From: Dipteronia dyeriana
Taxonomy: Eukaryota; Streptophyta; Magnoliopsida; Sapindales; Sapindaceae
Assembly (NCBI GenBank): GCA_032871835.1
Contig: CM065297.1
Coordinates: 16,227,098 to 16,291,097, forward strand
DNA: 64,000 nt
Direction: 5' to 3'
Below, in pieces: positions 39,401 to 47,067 of this stretch. Positions within the stretch are counted from its first letter, which is position 1; every line of letters starts with the position of its first letter. Under the pieces are notes generated by a model. That model was given only the letters and a program-made list of their open reading frames with translations, ran no database searches and was not told the DNA's origin. Made by a program: the position numbers and the translations under genes.

Positions 39401-42400
39401 TTCTTTACCATTGTCAATGCGAAGAACTTGAATTTTAGTTTTAAATTGTGTTTGGATCATTCTATTAAAGTTTTGAAAAAGTTAACACACTGTAGACTTT
39501 TCTTTTATAAGAAATATCCATGTAATCCGAGTATGGTCATCTATAAAAGAAAGAAACCTTCGAGCTCCAGTGATGTTGTTAACCCCGAGAAGAGCTCCGT
39601 ACATCACTGTGCATCATGGAGAAAGGTTTAGAGGATTTATAGTAATGATTATGTAAAAATTGACAACTGTGTTTAGCCAATTGACAAATATCACATTGAA
39701 AAGAACTAGGATTTTTATTCCTAAACAAAGACGGAAATATTTGCCCAAGATACTTAAGATTTGGATGCCCAAGACGGTAGTGCCACATCATTATTTCATT
39801 ATCCTTATTGAACATAGACTCATAACTAGACTGACTCTTAAGGGACACATGTTCAGTTTGGTAAGGGACACTTTTGGTGGCAAGGTTTTTTCTATGGATT
39901 ATAGTTTGCTTCCAAGATGTAGAGCCCCGAACATACCTTAGCAATGCCAATTGTCATCCCCGAAACCGAGTCCGGAAAAACACAACAATTAGGGAGAAAT
40001 TTAGCAATACTATTTTGTTTTTGTGTAAATTTAATTGTAAACAGCAAATTACAATCCAAGTTAAGAATTATTCTTCCAGAAATCACTACAGCCGATCCCA
40101 GTCACTTGAGAACCATCTGCTATACGCACTGTATAGTTACCTATGCAAGGTCGGAATTCATGAAACAGTTGTCTGGTACTTGTCATGTGGTCTGATGTGC
40201 CAGAATCCACAATCCAACAATGAATAGGATTCTCCTTCCTCACGTTAAGGGCAGTTAGGAAATTACCGTTTTGTGCTAGAGACCCACTTCCAATAGTTGT
40301 TTGAGTTGGCTGCTAGAACAGTTTCTGTAATACCTCCATCTGTCCCATGCTAAATGGACTTGGGTTTATGTCTATGTCGACCATGCTCCCTCGGCGTTCT
40401 TTTTCATGTTCAGGTTTCCAGTCTGGTTTGCCATGAATCCTCCCCCTTCTTTGCCGGTTGTCGCCATACTGACCAGCTGTTCGGATGGCAAGGGCAGACC
40501 CTTCATTGGATGAAGGTCCATTTTCGGGTTTCACCTTGGTGACCATCATAATTTCTTCAGATTTTCCTTTTTTCTCACTTTGAAGAACACTTCACGGATC
40601 TTGGGTAATGGTTTTGTACCTAGAACCCTTCCTCTTACTTCATCAAGGTTTTGATTCAAACCCATAGGAATTTGAACACCCTCTGCTGTTCAATGATTTC
40701 CATATATAACAAGCCATCTTTGGTGCAAGCCCATGTAAACTTATCGAACATATCTAGCTGCTGCCAGTGTCTTGTTGTAGTATTGAGTGACTGTGCAATC
40801 TCCTTGACGAATGTCATGGAGTATGCATTCGATTCCAAATAGCTCAGTCATCTTGTCACTACTGGAATACGTATCCCTTGCAGCATCCCAGATTTCCTTG
40901 GCTGTCTTATACAATAGGAAATTCTCTCCGATGTCATTGGTCATTGAATTAATGAGCCAAGACATTACCATACTGTTATCTATATTCCACTGCTTGTAGG
41001 CCGGTAATTCAACTCCTGGTGACTCGGAAACGCCAGTGATGAAGTCATCTTTCCTCTTTCCACAATGAACATCATCACGAATTGGGACCAAGATAAGTAA
41101 TTGTGTCCATTTAGTTTATGACTAGTAATGGACATGGGTAGGATGGGGTGCTCAGAACCTCCATTGTTGATTGAGGTAGAAGGTTCGGAGCTTGAAGAGG
41201 TAGAAGAGGATGAGTTGGTAGCCATCCCAGAAATAATTTTCATGGGGTGTTGGATTCCGAACATGGCTCTGATACCGTGAAGAATTAATTGAAAGAGATA
41301 ATTATTCTTCTTAGTTTATTGCTACTGCCGTAAAAAACCTTAAATACAAGATACAACACCTAACTACCTCTACCATAGAAATAGAGATAGACTAGGAATT
41401 TAAACAAAGAGAAACAACCTAGAGATGATGTCCGGTAACAGCTTCACACAGACCACTTATTCTGAAACTACTAAGAAAACAGACAGCACACATCTAAACT
41501 ATCAACAGAAAACATAACTAACAAATATCAACATCATTTATGTGAGACAACTGTTTTAAATTTTTTGATATTATAAAAATATTATGTGCAACTCCTTTTG
41601 CTTTTGCTCCTTTTTTCCCTATATTTGATCATGAGTTGCACTTCACCATAACTCACATGCTCAGGATTTCAACAATTGAATTGTTTATGGTACCCTGGAG
41701 ATAAGTTGAGATTCAGTATTTTCCTCTCATTTCAATGTGTCAGCTAATCTAATGCAACTATTTTTAGATACATGCTGCCCTACCACGCCTCATTCTGCAC
41801 CTCCATGATGATGATCTTAGTGTTCGTCAGGCTTGTCGAGTAAGTGATTGTTAGACTCTTTGACTCTATGGAAGCCACCTTTTAGGAAAAACTCTTGACG
41901 TACTATTTTTTTAATTTTGGTATGTTTAGAGTACCCTTAGACGCATTGCCCCGCTAATGGAAATGGAAGGATCGATTGGCTTGTTCAACTCACATTGTTT
42001 TAATTCTGACCATCGGTATGCATTTATAAATCTTTGAATGTAAGTAAATATGTCATCTTTTATAGTTCATGTTATCAAGAATTGTTCTTATCTTCCAGAA
42101 GCGACTACGAAGATTTTATAAGAGAGATCGCAAAGCAGTTCGTTCAGCATCTTCCCTCAAGAGTTGATAATTATATGGCACCAACAATACAGGTTGGGAG
42201 TTTTGCTGATAAACCTAGATATTTATTGGCAAGTGTTATTTTGTAATACAAATAGCTAGTTGATTACATTGCATTTTGCATTTGGTTGGCTACCTAATTT
42301 TGTTTTGCTACTTTGTTCTATTTTCTATTTTCGGATAGATTTTGGGTCTTGTCTTTTCATTATGTTTCATTCAATTGTATTCAATTGTACACCTTGTATT

Positions 42401-43001
42401 CAAAATTTATTTGTCTTAACAATATTAATGGGTTCTTAAAAATACAATTTGTCATATCAACTGCTTTTTTTTTTTTCTGGGTGTGGAAAAATTGTCCTAT
42501 CAACTGTTGGGTTTGATTTATAATGCTGGAAATTGATAAAGCATCATATTATAGCGCTTCATTGACTTGTATTTTATTTTAATGAAGTATATCAAGTATA
42601 AAGTCCTCAATTGCTATGATTCTGATGTTTCAGGCATTTGAAACACCTTGGCCCATAATTCAGGCAAATGCAATTTACTTCTCCAGTAGCGTTCTCTCTC
42701 TTTCAGATGATCAGCACATTCTAGCTCTTTACTATACACAGGTCCTTTTCATATTTCACTTCAACTGGAGGGTATAGCTAAATAAATATATATATTTACA
42801 AATGATTTTATCCTCATTTAGGTATTTTGTATGTTGGTGGGGAAGATGAATCGGTCAACAGATGCAACTGTTAGAGCAACATGCTCTTCATCAATCGGCT
42901 TGTTACTTAAATCAGCTAACTCAGTCTCATGGAGAGCAGCTCGACTTGATCATGGAGGCTCAGTTCGAAGGGATTATGAATCTGAATCTTCTCGGAAGTA
43001 G
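1147..43001 (+). CDS. SGR6: SGR6 / MROH1-type HEAT-repeat protein, 3' part, 40 exons (spliced)
   Basis: The joined exons encode 1397 residues and end at a TAG at 42999-43001. The product matches what I know of the plant SHOOT GRAVITROPISM 6 family, a large HEAT/ARM-repeat protein related to animal MROH1. Arabidopsis SGR6 is about 1700 residues, so roughly 300 N-terminal residues lie left of the window. In Arabidopsis it is reported to act in vacuolar-membrane dynamics of gravity-sensing shoot cells. Recognisable conserved stretches include [18 protein letters not shown] (here [14 protein letters not shown]), [31 protein letters not shown] and [12 protein letters not shown], the last typical of a HEAT repeat. 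No signal peptide or membrane segment is seen. Every junction is GT-AG and in phase, with no internal stop, so I infer a functional gene. The exons fall in three clusters (1147-6444, 20331-31239, 41768-43001) separated by transposon-filled introns. Confidence 0.92.
4254..4320. repeat. Hexanucleotide microsatellite in SGR6 intron
   Basis: About eight hexamers of the type CGAACA shift part-way to CGAATA and then to AATAAC-like units. It lies in the intron 3837-4451 and is not transcribed into the mature message. The ordered change of unit suggests stepwise expansion of mutated repeats. Confidence 0.85.
4653..4676. repeat. (CT)n microsatellite in SGR6 intron
   Basis: About twelve CT units lie in the intron 4542-4828, followed by a G-rich stretch. 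Another CT run lies at about 29779-29800 in the intron after the exon ending at 29763. Confidence 0.85.
7417..9647 (-). pseudogene. hAT transposase, BED finger + DUF659 + hAT dimerisation domain, one frameshift
   Basis: The start codon at 9647-9645 begins [10 protein letters not shown]. An N-terminal BED-like zinc finger follows, with a CNSC pair and later histidines in HRVKCHLL. Next comes a DUF659-type catalytic-core region (CSDGWSD ... [10 protein letters not shown]), then the C-terminal hAT dimerisation region ([20 protein letters not shown]). The reading frame shifts once near 8528, where a single extra base fits; after it the frame resumes as [22 protein letters not shown] 100-base intron at 8021-8120 joins SLNPR to YYSKQWLQ with GT-AG ends. 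The product would be a cut-and-paste transposase of about 700 residues acting in the nucleus. With the frameshift it is probably inactive, though a second short intron there cannot be excluded. Confidence 0.88.
10080..10564. repeat. 437-bp insert flanked by 24-bp direct repeats
   Basis: The 24 bases at 10080-10103 recur exactly at 10541-10564 (they begin CAAAATCAGAG and end AAGTCAACA). The insert between them, 10104-10540, has no coding potential I recognise and ends in an A-rich run just before the right copy. This looks like a target duplication around a retroposed piece, but a local tandem duplication is also possible. It lies in the 5' leader side of the hAT element. Confidence 0.55.
10779..10830. 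repeat. (CTT)n-rich low-complexity tract
   Basis: A run of CTT/TTC triplets lies upstream of the hAT transposase start on its leader side. It creates glutamate- or serine-rich open frames on both strands that I do not consider genes. Confidence 0.7.
10985..11160. repeat. hAT subterminal GC-rich repeats
   Basis: Many copies of CCGTGTC, or its complement GACACGG, occur within about 170 bases. A shorter set at 7175-7205 lies at the other end of the element. In hAT elements such clustered subterminal motifs serve as transposase binding sites; that role here is inferred. Confidence 0.6.
11563..11802 (+). repeat. Copia-A 5' LTR
   Basis: This 240-bp repeat has a TATA-like CTATAAATT at 11745-11753. 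It pairs with 19803-20053. Its last two bases are TA instead of CA. Confidence 0.93.
11803..11815 (+). promoter_or_regulatory. Copia-A primer-binding site
   Basis: TGGTGTCAGAGCC directly follows the 5' LTR and matches the plant initiator-Met tRNA primer site TGGTATCAGAGCC except for one base. It would prime minus-strand DNA synthesis. Confidence 0.85.
12071..14047 (+). pseudogene. Copia-A pol remnant: protease, integrase, start of reverse transcriptase
   Basis: The protease motif [12 protein letters not shown] lies at about 12074-12110. It is followed by a frameshifted pre-integrase segment ([16 protein letters not shown] near 12475) and integrase pieces ([14 protein letters not shown] and [16 protein letters not shown] near 12824-12920). 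An RVT_2 start ([16 protein letters not shown] ... TWEIVHLP, about 13797-13910) follows. The frame shifts many times and has several stops. It breaks off after [12 protein letters not shown] codons at about 14047, where the Gypsy sequence begins. Confidence 0.85.
14050..14669 (-). repeat. Gypsy 3' LTR, truncated
   Basis: This copy pairs with 18909-19533 over its whole length. On the minus strand it starts TGTCATAGGG and stops where Copia-A sequence begins, lacking about 340 bases present in the other copy. Confidence 0.8.
14670..15604. other. Non-coding interior of Gypsy remnant
   Basis: The sequence has repeated phrases of the type CTCGGCTCT and CAGTCGG but no reading frame that I can assign to pol or any host gene. 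It probably represents untranslated 3' interior of the Gypsy element. Confidence 0.5.
15605..16247 (-). pseudogene. Gypsy gag remnant, zinc-knuckle half
   Basis: Read on the minus strand, this gives [20 protein letters not shown] followed by [17 protein letters not shown], the usual end of plant Gypsy gag. The expected knuckle histidines are replaced (Q and Y), so the metal site is probably lost. Stops occur near 16180. The segment continues the gag half at 17280-18430 once the TRIM-like element between them is removed. Confidence 0.75.
16253..16505 (-). repeat. TRIM-like element 3' LTR (left copy)
   Basis: This 253-bp copy pairs with 17020-17274. It carries a minus-strand TATAAATAG at 16361-16370 and is flanked on the left by the target duplication GAAAG. 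Confidence 0.88.
17020..17274 (-). repeat. TRIM-like element 5' LTR (right copy)
   Basis: This 255-bp copy is followed on the minus strand by the primer site at 17017-17006. It is flanked on the right by the second GAAAG copy. Confidence 0.88.
17280..18430 (-). pseudogene. Gypsy gag remnant, N-terminal half
   Basis: Minus-strand frames give a retrotransposon gag (RTG) domain with [19 protein letters not shown], then [18 protein letters not shown] and [19 protein letters not shown], ending NNLQKG just before the TRIM-like element. Upstream, 17872-18162 gives a basic, arginine-rich stretch ([20 protein letters not shown]). Frameshifts at about 17400 and 17640 break the frame. Confidence 0.75.
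18571..19533 (-). repeat. Gypsy 5' LTR
   Basis: The part from about 18909 to 19533 matches the left LTR. The part 18571-18908 has the minus-strand TATA-like ATATAAATAG at 18858-18867 and so looks like promoter, R and U5. The end at 18571 is inferred from TGTCACGG. The following minus-strand sequence ACTGACGCTAAAAGG may be a degraded tRNA primer site. Confidence 0.65.
19534..19790 (+). pseudogene. Copia-A RNase H tail
   Basis: The frame reads [12 protein letters not shown], then [11 protein letters not shown], then [14 protein letters not shown], the conserved C-terminus of Copia RNase H, with two stops. It continues pol after the Gypsy. Most of the reverse transcriptase between the two pol pieces is missing. 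Confidence 0.85.
19803..20053 (+). repeat. Copia-A 3' LTR
   Basis: This 251-bp copy of 11563-11802 is preceded by a run of G (19791-19802). It is followed by the target duplication ATATT at 20054-20058. Confidence 0.93.
20331..31239 (+). CDS. SGR6: SGR6 exon cluster 2 (20 exons)
   Basis: Exons: 20331-20412, 21377-21522, 21659-21739, 21845-21945, 23852-24090, 24202-24311, 24454-24582, 24724-24798, 24879-25012, 25133-25205, 25366-25497, 26227-26408, 26501-26623, 26717-26777, 26882-26971, 28130-28230, 29181-29286, 29650-29763, 29954-30028, 31141-31239. They total 2253 bases, running from [11 protein letters not shown] to [11 protein letters not shown]. Split codons rejoin at every out-of-phase boundary, for example G at 20412/21377, S at 21945/23852, R at 25012/25133 and R at 26408/26501. 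The helical, leucine-rich content ([35 protein letters not shown]) fits HEAT repeats. The longest exon, 23852-24090, carries the conserved [20 protein letters not shown]. Confidence 0.9.
21946..23851 (+). other. SGR6: 1.9-kb SGR6 intron, no recognised content
   Basis: The intron is AT-rich and T-rich. I see no terminal repeats, coding remnants or RNA gene. The same holds for the introns 20413-21376, 25498-26226, 28231-29180 and 30029-31140. Confidence 0.7.
27093..27634. mobile_element. hAT-type MITE, 542 bp
   Basis: An exact 8-bp duplication TTTGAAAT lies at 27085-27092 and 27635-27642. The terminal inverted repeat reads TAGGGGTGGCAAC on the left and TAAGGATGGCGAA on the complement of the right end. 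An 8-bp duplication with TA(A/G)GG ends fits a non-autonomous hAT element. The edges are GC-rich with CGGATCGG-like motifs and the middle is AT-rich. There is no coding capacity. It lies in the SGR6 intron 26972-28129. Confidence 0.88.
31355..31610 (-). repeat. Copia-B 3' LTR (left copy)
   Basis: The plus strand begins TGAAGAATTAATTG and ends ATATCAACA. It pairs with 41278-41533 at about 94% by eye. Confidence 0.95.
31620..33079 (-). pseudogene. Copia-B reverse transcriptase / RNase H remnant
   Basis: The RT start reads [21 protein letters not shown] (32905-33000). A later part at 32224-32439 reads [24 protein letters not shown]. The segment that should carry the catalytic YVDD motif seems deleted: frames jump from the [16 protein letters not shown] part to [13 protein letters not shown] near 32480. 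RNase H is frameshifted and ends ...[11 protein letters not shown] at about 31622. The product is inactive as read. Confidence 0.8.
33080..33329 (-). repeat. Copia-C 3' LTR (left copy)
   Basis: This copy holds a duplicated segment around 33175-33260 in which ATCTAGGAAACAAAATAGG occurs twice. It otherwise pairs with 38112-38314. Confidence 0.9.
33337..37790 (-). pseudogene. Copia-C gag-pol remnant
   Basis: Reading right to left on the minus strand, gag of the UBN2 type (37494-37778, 37053-37460) has an intact CCHC knuckle in [17 protein letters not shown]. The protease (36785-37066) reads [13 protein letters not shown], with proline where the active motif has serine. Pre-integrase and integrase lie at 36112-36630 ([23 protein letters not shown]). 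RT lies at 34175-34615 with [11 protein letters not shown] intact. RNase H at 33337-33816 has [15 protein letters not shown] and [12 protein letters not shown]. Stops and frameshifts separate these blocks. An integrase-RT linker with short internal repeats lies at 35204-35600. Confidence 0.88.
38112..38314 (-). repeat. Copia-C 5' LTR (right copy)
   Basis: The plus strand starts TATAAAATTAGG, where the left copy has TGTAAAATTAGG. It ends in AATA instead of AACA. Both changes are transitions in the terminal dinucleotides. Confidence 0.9.
38320..41264 (-). pseudogene. Copia-B gag, protease and integrase remnant
   Basis: Right to left: gag begins near 41264, where [17 protein letters not shown] is the likely start at 41226. 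It continues with LNGHNYLSW and the UBN2 core (40741-41091). At 40313-40549 the frame goes from RRGR straight to IHGKPDWKP, so the zinc knuckle is missing. The protease at 40061-40243 has [12 protein letters not shown] intact. The pre-integrase block at 39579-39950 has [15 protein letters not shown] and CDICQLAKH. Integrase C-terminal pieces lie at 38614-39254. Stops and frameshifts are frequent. Confidence 0.85.
41278..41533 (-). repeat. Copia-B 5' LTR (right copy)
   Basis: This partner of 31355-31610 is followed on the minus strand by the primer site at 41277-41265. It is bounded on the right by the target duplication TCATT. Confidence 0.95.
41768..43001 (+). CDS. SGR6: SGR6 exon cluster 3, C-terminus (5 exons)
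   Basis: Exons: 41768-41839, 41930-42015, 42099-42192, 42634-42741, 42822-43001 (ending with TAG). The peptide runs [16 protein letters not shown] ... [15 protein letters not shown] ... [16 protein letters not shown] ... to the serine- and arginine-rich end [11 protein letters not shown]. All phases agree, with a split arginine at 42015/42099. The intron 42193-42633 holds nothing recognised. Confidence 0.92.
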
Positions 43002-43504
43002 CAATGCAGAGATCAGAAGTGTATATGATAGTACTCCACTGTTTTCCGTATTTTTCTCTTTGACATAAGTACGTGGCGTGGATGCAGTGCAACACTGGTG
43101 GTTGAAAGTAAAAGCTATGCATGCAACATACAACGGAAAATAATCACATTGATGCGCCAGACATGAAATGATCGCCTTTGGGGATGCAAAGTTGATGTTT
43201 GATTGAATGTTTAAAATCTGTACAATTGGCTCTGGAAATGGCATATGGTTGTGCGGTCATTTGTTGTAAAGATTGTAACTGTAGTAGGTACATTAAATGT
43301 TGACATAGGTTATTGGCAATTTACGTGGTTGTACAACTTTGTTCATCAACAAAATTGTTGTAAATTTGCATTTCTGGAAAGTGGACTGTAATCGTGTTGG
43401 GAACACACTTGCCAAGTAAAGTTTAAATACATTCTGCTATTCTCAGTATCGGAATTGTTGACAAGCTCTCCGACCATTACTTGTGAACTCTTCTTTTGTT
43501 AACA
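43002..43504 (+). other. SGR6: SGR6 3' untranslated region and downstream flank
   Basis: This follows the stop codon. It is T-rich and has TTGTAA-type motifs that may guide polyadenylation around 43250-43400. I could not fix the transcript end. Confidence 0.5.
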
Positions 43505-44188
43505 TAGGGGTGGGTTTGTTTCGGTTTTGGTCTAAACCGTATTGAACCGATATATATTCGGTTTTTAAAAATATGAATCGGTTTGAATCTGAAAATCGAA
43601 TTGAACCAAACACATTTATTTATGTTTGGTTTGGTTCAATTCGGTTTTGGGCATATTGGGTTTGGAAAGTTTTTTATATGATTTTTAATTTTTTGGGTCT
43701 TTAAGTTGCATTTTTGGTATTTAGGCTTCAACTTTTGTAAGAAAACATAATATGTAAGAAATAATTTAATATATATATAATCTAATTTTGAATCCAAATA
43801 AAAAATTTCAATCATATTCGGTCAACATACTCAATCAAAATATAAAATCATCATAACTTCTATGAATAGAAATAAAAAAATGTAGTATGTAATGTAGTCT
43901 AAAAATAAAACATCATCAACAAACAATCCATAATAAAATTGAAATTTACAAAATAATTAATTAAGACAATTCGGTTTATTCGGTTCGGTTCGGTTCGGTT
44001 CGGTTCGGTTCGGTTTTGTATGTATAAAATTAAAACTGAATCGAATTCAATTCGGTTTTTAAATTTTAAATTGGTTTGAACCAAATAGAAGCTATGGGCC
44101 GAACCGAACACCCTTTTTCGGTTCGGTTCGGTTCGGTTCGGTTCAATTCGGTTTCGGTTTCGGTTTCGGTTTTTATATCCACCCCTTA
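43505..44188. mobile_element. MITE-like unit rich in CGGTT repeats
   Basis: The left end reads TAGGGGTGG; the complement of the right end reads TAAGGGGTGG. Both arms are full of TTCGG/CGGTT units, with long perfect runs at about 43977-44015 and 44118-44145, and the middle is AT-rich. This resembles a hAT-type MITE, but I see no 8-bp target duplication, so the ends are tentative. The open frame on its minus strand (repeated RN and EPNRT) is only the repeat read through. Confidence 0.55.
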
Positions 44189-46741
44189 ATATTGTCAGTT
44201 TGTCACGCCCTAACCCGAAAGCCAAGACATGATCTTACTTATTATTAAATATCTAAGTAACCTTCAAAATAAAATCAAAATAATAAAAATCTCTTAAAGT
44301 TCATAATTTTTTTCTTATTATGAAACTAAATAAACTCCTATCTCCAAGAATTGAACTCCTTCGAGATGTCAATCTATGCTACATGTAAAATACAACCCTT
44401 GGAATCTAGAATCACAATGAACTAAGTGAGTTTGTAAACTCAATAAGTATACTAAACATGTTTTATACTTATACGAAAATAATGCAAAAATAAGAACAAA
44501 CTCAGGTCATAAACCATTCGAATCATATACTTATCGAATTTTGCTAGGTTCCTTTTATCCATTATTGCATAATAGGACTTTTCACATATCATAGAGAGGA
44601 GCCAAAGTCACCTGTCGGCAACTAATGTATATAGGGAAAGTGCAAGTGAGGATTTTTTTTTTAAAAAAAAAAAAAAAAAACACTCATGCCCGAAGGTAAG
44701 AGTCAAGCCCTCGCCGTGATCATCGACGAGTCCTCCCACATGCACTAATACGTCGACACACAAATATGAAAACTATTTAGTCCCTAGAGTACTCTAGAGA
44801 CACTTCCTATATACCACACATATAACAAATCACATATCACATAGAGCTCTCTACAAATTCACATAGGTGCCTACTAGTGATAATAAATAAAGTAGCTTAG
44901 CGAAAACACATTATATGGTACCATATATTCATATTTCAAAATGCATAATTATTACATTCCAGAGCATTTTGAACACATTTCAAATCATTCACAACACATT
45001 TCAAAAACATTCATATACATTTCAAAAGCATTCATATACATATAACATTGTGATTCCGTTTTGAAAATAGGTCTAGTATACTTACCTCTTAGCAAATCAA
45101 ATTAGAACAATAACCAACGAAGCTAATAATCCAATCCTTAACCTAAAATCATATAATCATACAAATATCAGAGTCTAATTCATATCTTGAACTGGAAAAA
45201 GATTTGATTTATCGCTTCACAAACCGAAATCCTAGCACTAGAACTAACAAGTGCTGATTTGAAAACCGTATAGTGTTCAATGTACAATTTTTAATTTATT
45301 ATGAACACACTGAAGAATTCTAAAATTTTGTAAACGCACTTTAAACAAGCATATCTAGTGATATAAAAAATTTCAGAATTTAATAAAATCCGTAAGTACC
45401 TTAAAATATTCTAAGTTTCGCATGATTCAGGGCTGTCTGATGATAGACAGTCCTGAACACTACTCGCCATTTGAATTTTCAAAACTTTTAAAACACTTAA
45501 ATTGAAATAAAATCTTTACCAAAACATAAATAACACATATATGATTTGAAAATAAAAGTTTCAAAGAAAAATCATTCGAATACATGTTTCTAAAGTATTT
45601 ATACTTTTGATTACAAGAATCTGTTTAATACTGGGCAGATTGTAGTACCCGTTTTTGAAAATTCATAACTAATTTAAATAAAACCCTAAAAATATTTAAA
45701 ATAATTTTTTAAACCCATTTAACATGTTTTTAAACATTTGTGGTAAATTCCAGAATTTCTAAACAAGTTTTACACACAGCAAAATGTATTTTATATAAGT
45801 GTAATTTTTTCTAAACGTTCATCTCCCTCCCGTCACTTGTTGCCAATTTTAAAGAGTTCAGGAGATTTAGTGACCATTTAAAGAATTCATAGACCACATA
45901 ATCAATTTGTGAATGATTTAGGGGGCACCATTATCATATAGTCTTTAGCATATTATATAGATATAGACGTTTAAATTGTGGAAGCATAAAAGAGTAAAGC
46001 AATTTGTCCCATCAAACAATATCCTTAGGATCCCAAACTTAAGTAATTTTCCCATCGGTTTGTTAGAAGATTTAAATACTATTGTTGGGTTTTTACCTGA
46101 CAGCTTAAACTTTTTGATCTATTGGTTACTCATATGGTATCTCAGTTTTGGTTGTCCCAAAAGTCTTGAATTCAAAACCACATGTGATTGCATTTGCATA
46201 TGTTATTTATTGTTTGAATATGTGTTTGGGCTAGGGATACGTGCCAAAGTCATTTGGTCTTATACGAGAGAGGGTGTGTTAGAACTTAGAAGGAGGTTGG
46301 AATGTGTTAAGATGATATTCTCATAATCTCATGTTCTTGAAAAAAGGGAGCAACAAGAGAGCCATCTTTATTGTCCAAACTAGGCCAAATTTGGAGAGAC
46401 CTGAAAGACTTTTATTGCATTTGGGTTTGCATCAACGATCAAACAGAGTATTTTCGTGCCAGACCTCACTTACCTGCCATTGCATGATTCAAAAGTGAAA
46501 AGCTTAATCTTTTCTTTCAAATTCAATCAAAAACAATTCTAGAGGCCATGGAAGAGCATGGAGTCTCCATCCAAGTAATTTCCATTTGTCCATTGAATTG
46601 ACCGACGGTGGTCCATGTCTACAAATAAGGCATCGAATTTGCTAATACTTCCAGGTCTAGCTCAACTCAAAATCACTTTTTAGCGAATACTTGCAACATT
46701 ATGTACAATGTTCAAACTTCAAAGCACATGCAAGTGGTCTC
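44189..46741. other. AT-rich stretch with no recognised gene
   Basis: The sequence begins near 44208 with CACGCCCTAACCCG and includes a polyA/T hairpin-like run at 44650-44680 and repeated ACATTTCA phrases at 44930-45045. It may be decayed repeat sequence. A 116-codon frame at 45976-46326 has no recognisable domain and I do not call it a gene. Confidence 0.45.
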
Positions 46742-46744
46742 TTA

Positions 46745-47033
46745 GGGTGCGTTTGGTACGTGGGACAAGACATGACAACGTGTGACAGTTTGTTATTGTC
46801 CTACGTTTGGTGCATCCTTAGCATGGGACAAGACGGGATAAGGTGGGACAAAAATCACAAAAACTTGTCCCACCTAAGAGCCTAGGACAACTTGTCCCAT
46901 GACATGGGACAAGTGTCAAAAGACCAATTTACCCTTTAAATTTTCAAACAATTACAATGATGTCTAATCAATTATATATTATAATTACATATATAATATA
47001 TAATATTATATTACTAAATATAATAATATTAAA

Positions 47034-47067
<34 letters not shown>

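Larger units (their letters stand above)
31355..41533 (-). mobile_element. Copia LTR retrotransposon B (10.2 kb including nested Copia-C)
   Basis: LTRs are 31355-31610 and 41278-41533, both 256 bp, differing at about 16 sites by eye. The target duplication TCATT lies at 31350-31354 and 41534-41538. On the minus strand the primer site CGGTATCAGAGCC (plus 41265-41277) follows the 5' LTR, and the purine tract CTTGAGGGGGGG (plus 31611-31622) precedes the 3' LTR. Gag, protease and integrase lie right of the nested element, reverse transcriptase and RNase H left of it. Without Copia-C the element is about 4.9 kb. It is antisense to SGR6. Confidence 0.95.
31240..41767 (+). other. SGR6: 10.5-kb SGR6 intron filled by two nested Copia elements
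   Basis: The donor GT is at 31240 after REAFLEQ; the acceptor AG is at 41766-41767 before [11 protein letters not shown]. Without the Copia element and one target duplication the intron would be about 0.34 kb, normal for this gene. Confidence 0.9.

Noticed and set aside
7417..41264. Considered an endogenous plant pararetrovirus for the RT-bearing blocks
   Set aside because: The domain order (protease-integrase-RT-RNase H), LTRs and 5-bp target duplications show Copia elements. No movement or coat protein was seen.
43899..44225. Frame with repeated RN and EPNRT
   Set aside because: It is simply the CGGTT repeat of the MITE-like unit read in one frame.
45976..46326. 116-codon frame
   Set aside because: There is no recognisable domain, no neighbouring exon signals, and it lies in decayed AT-rich sequence.
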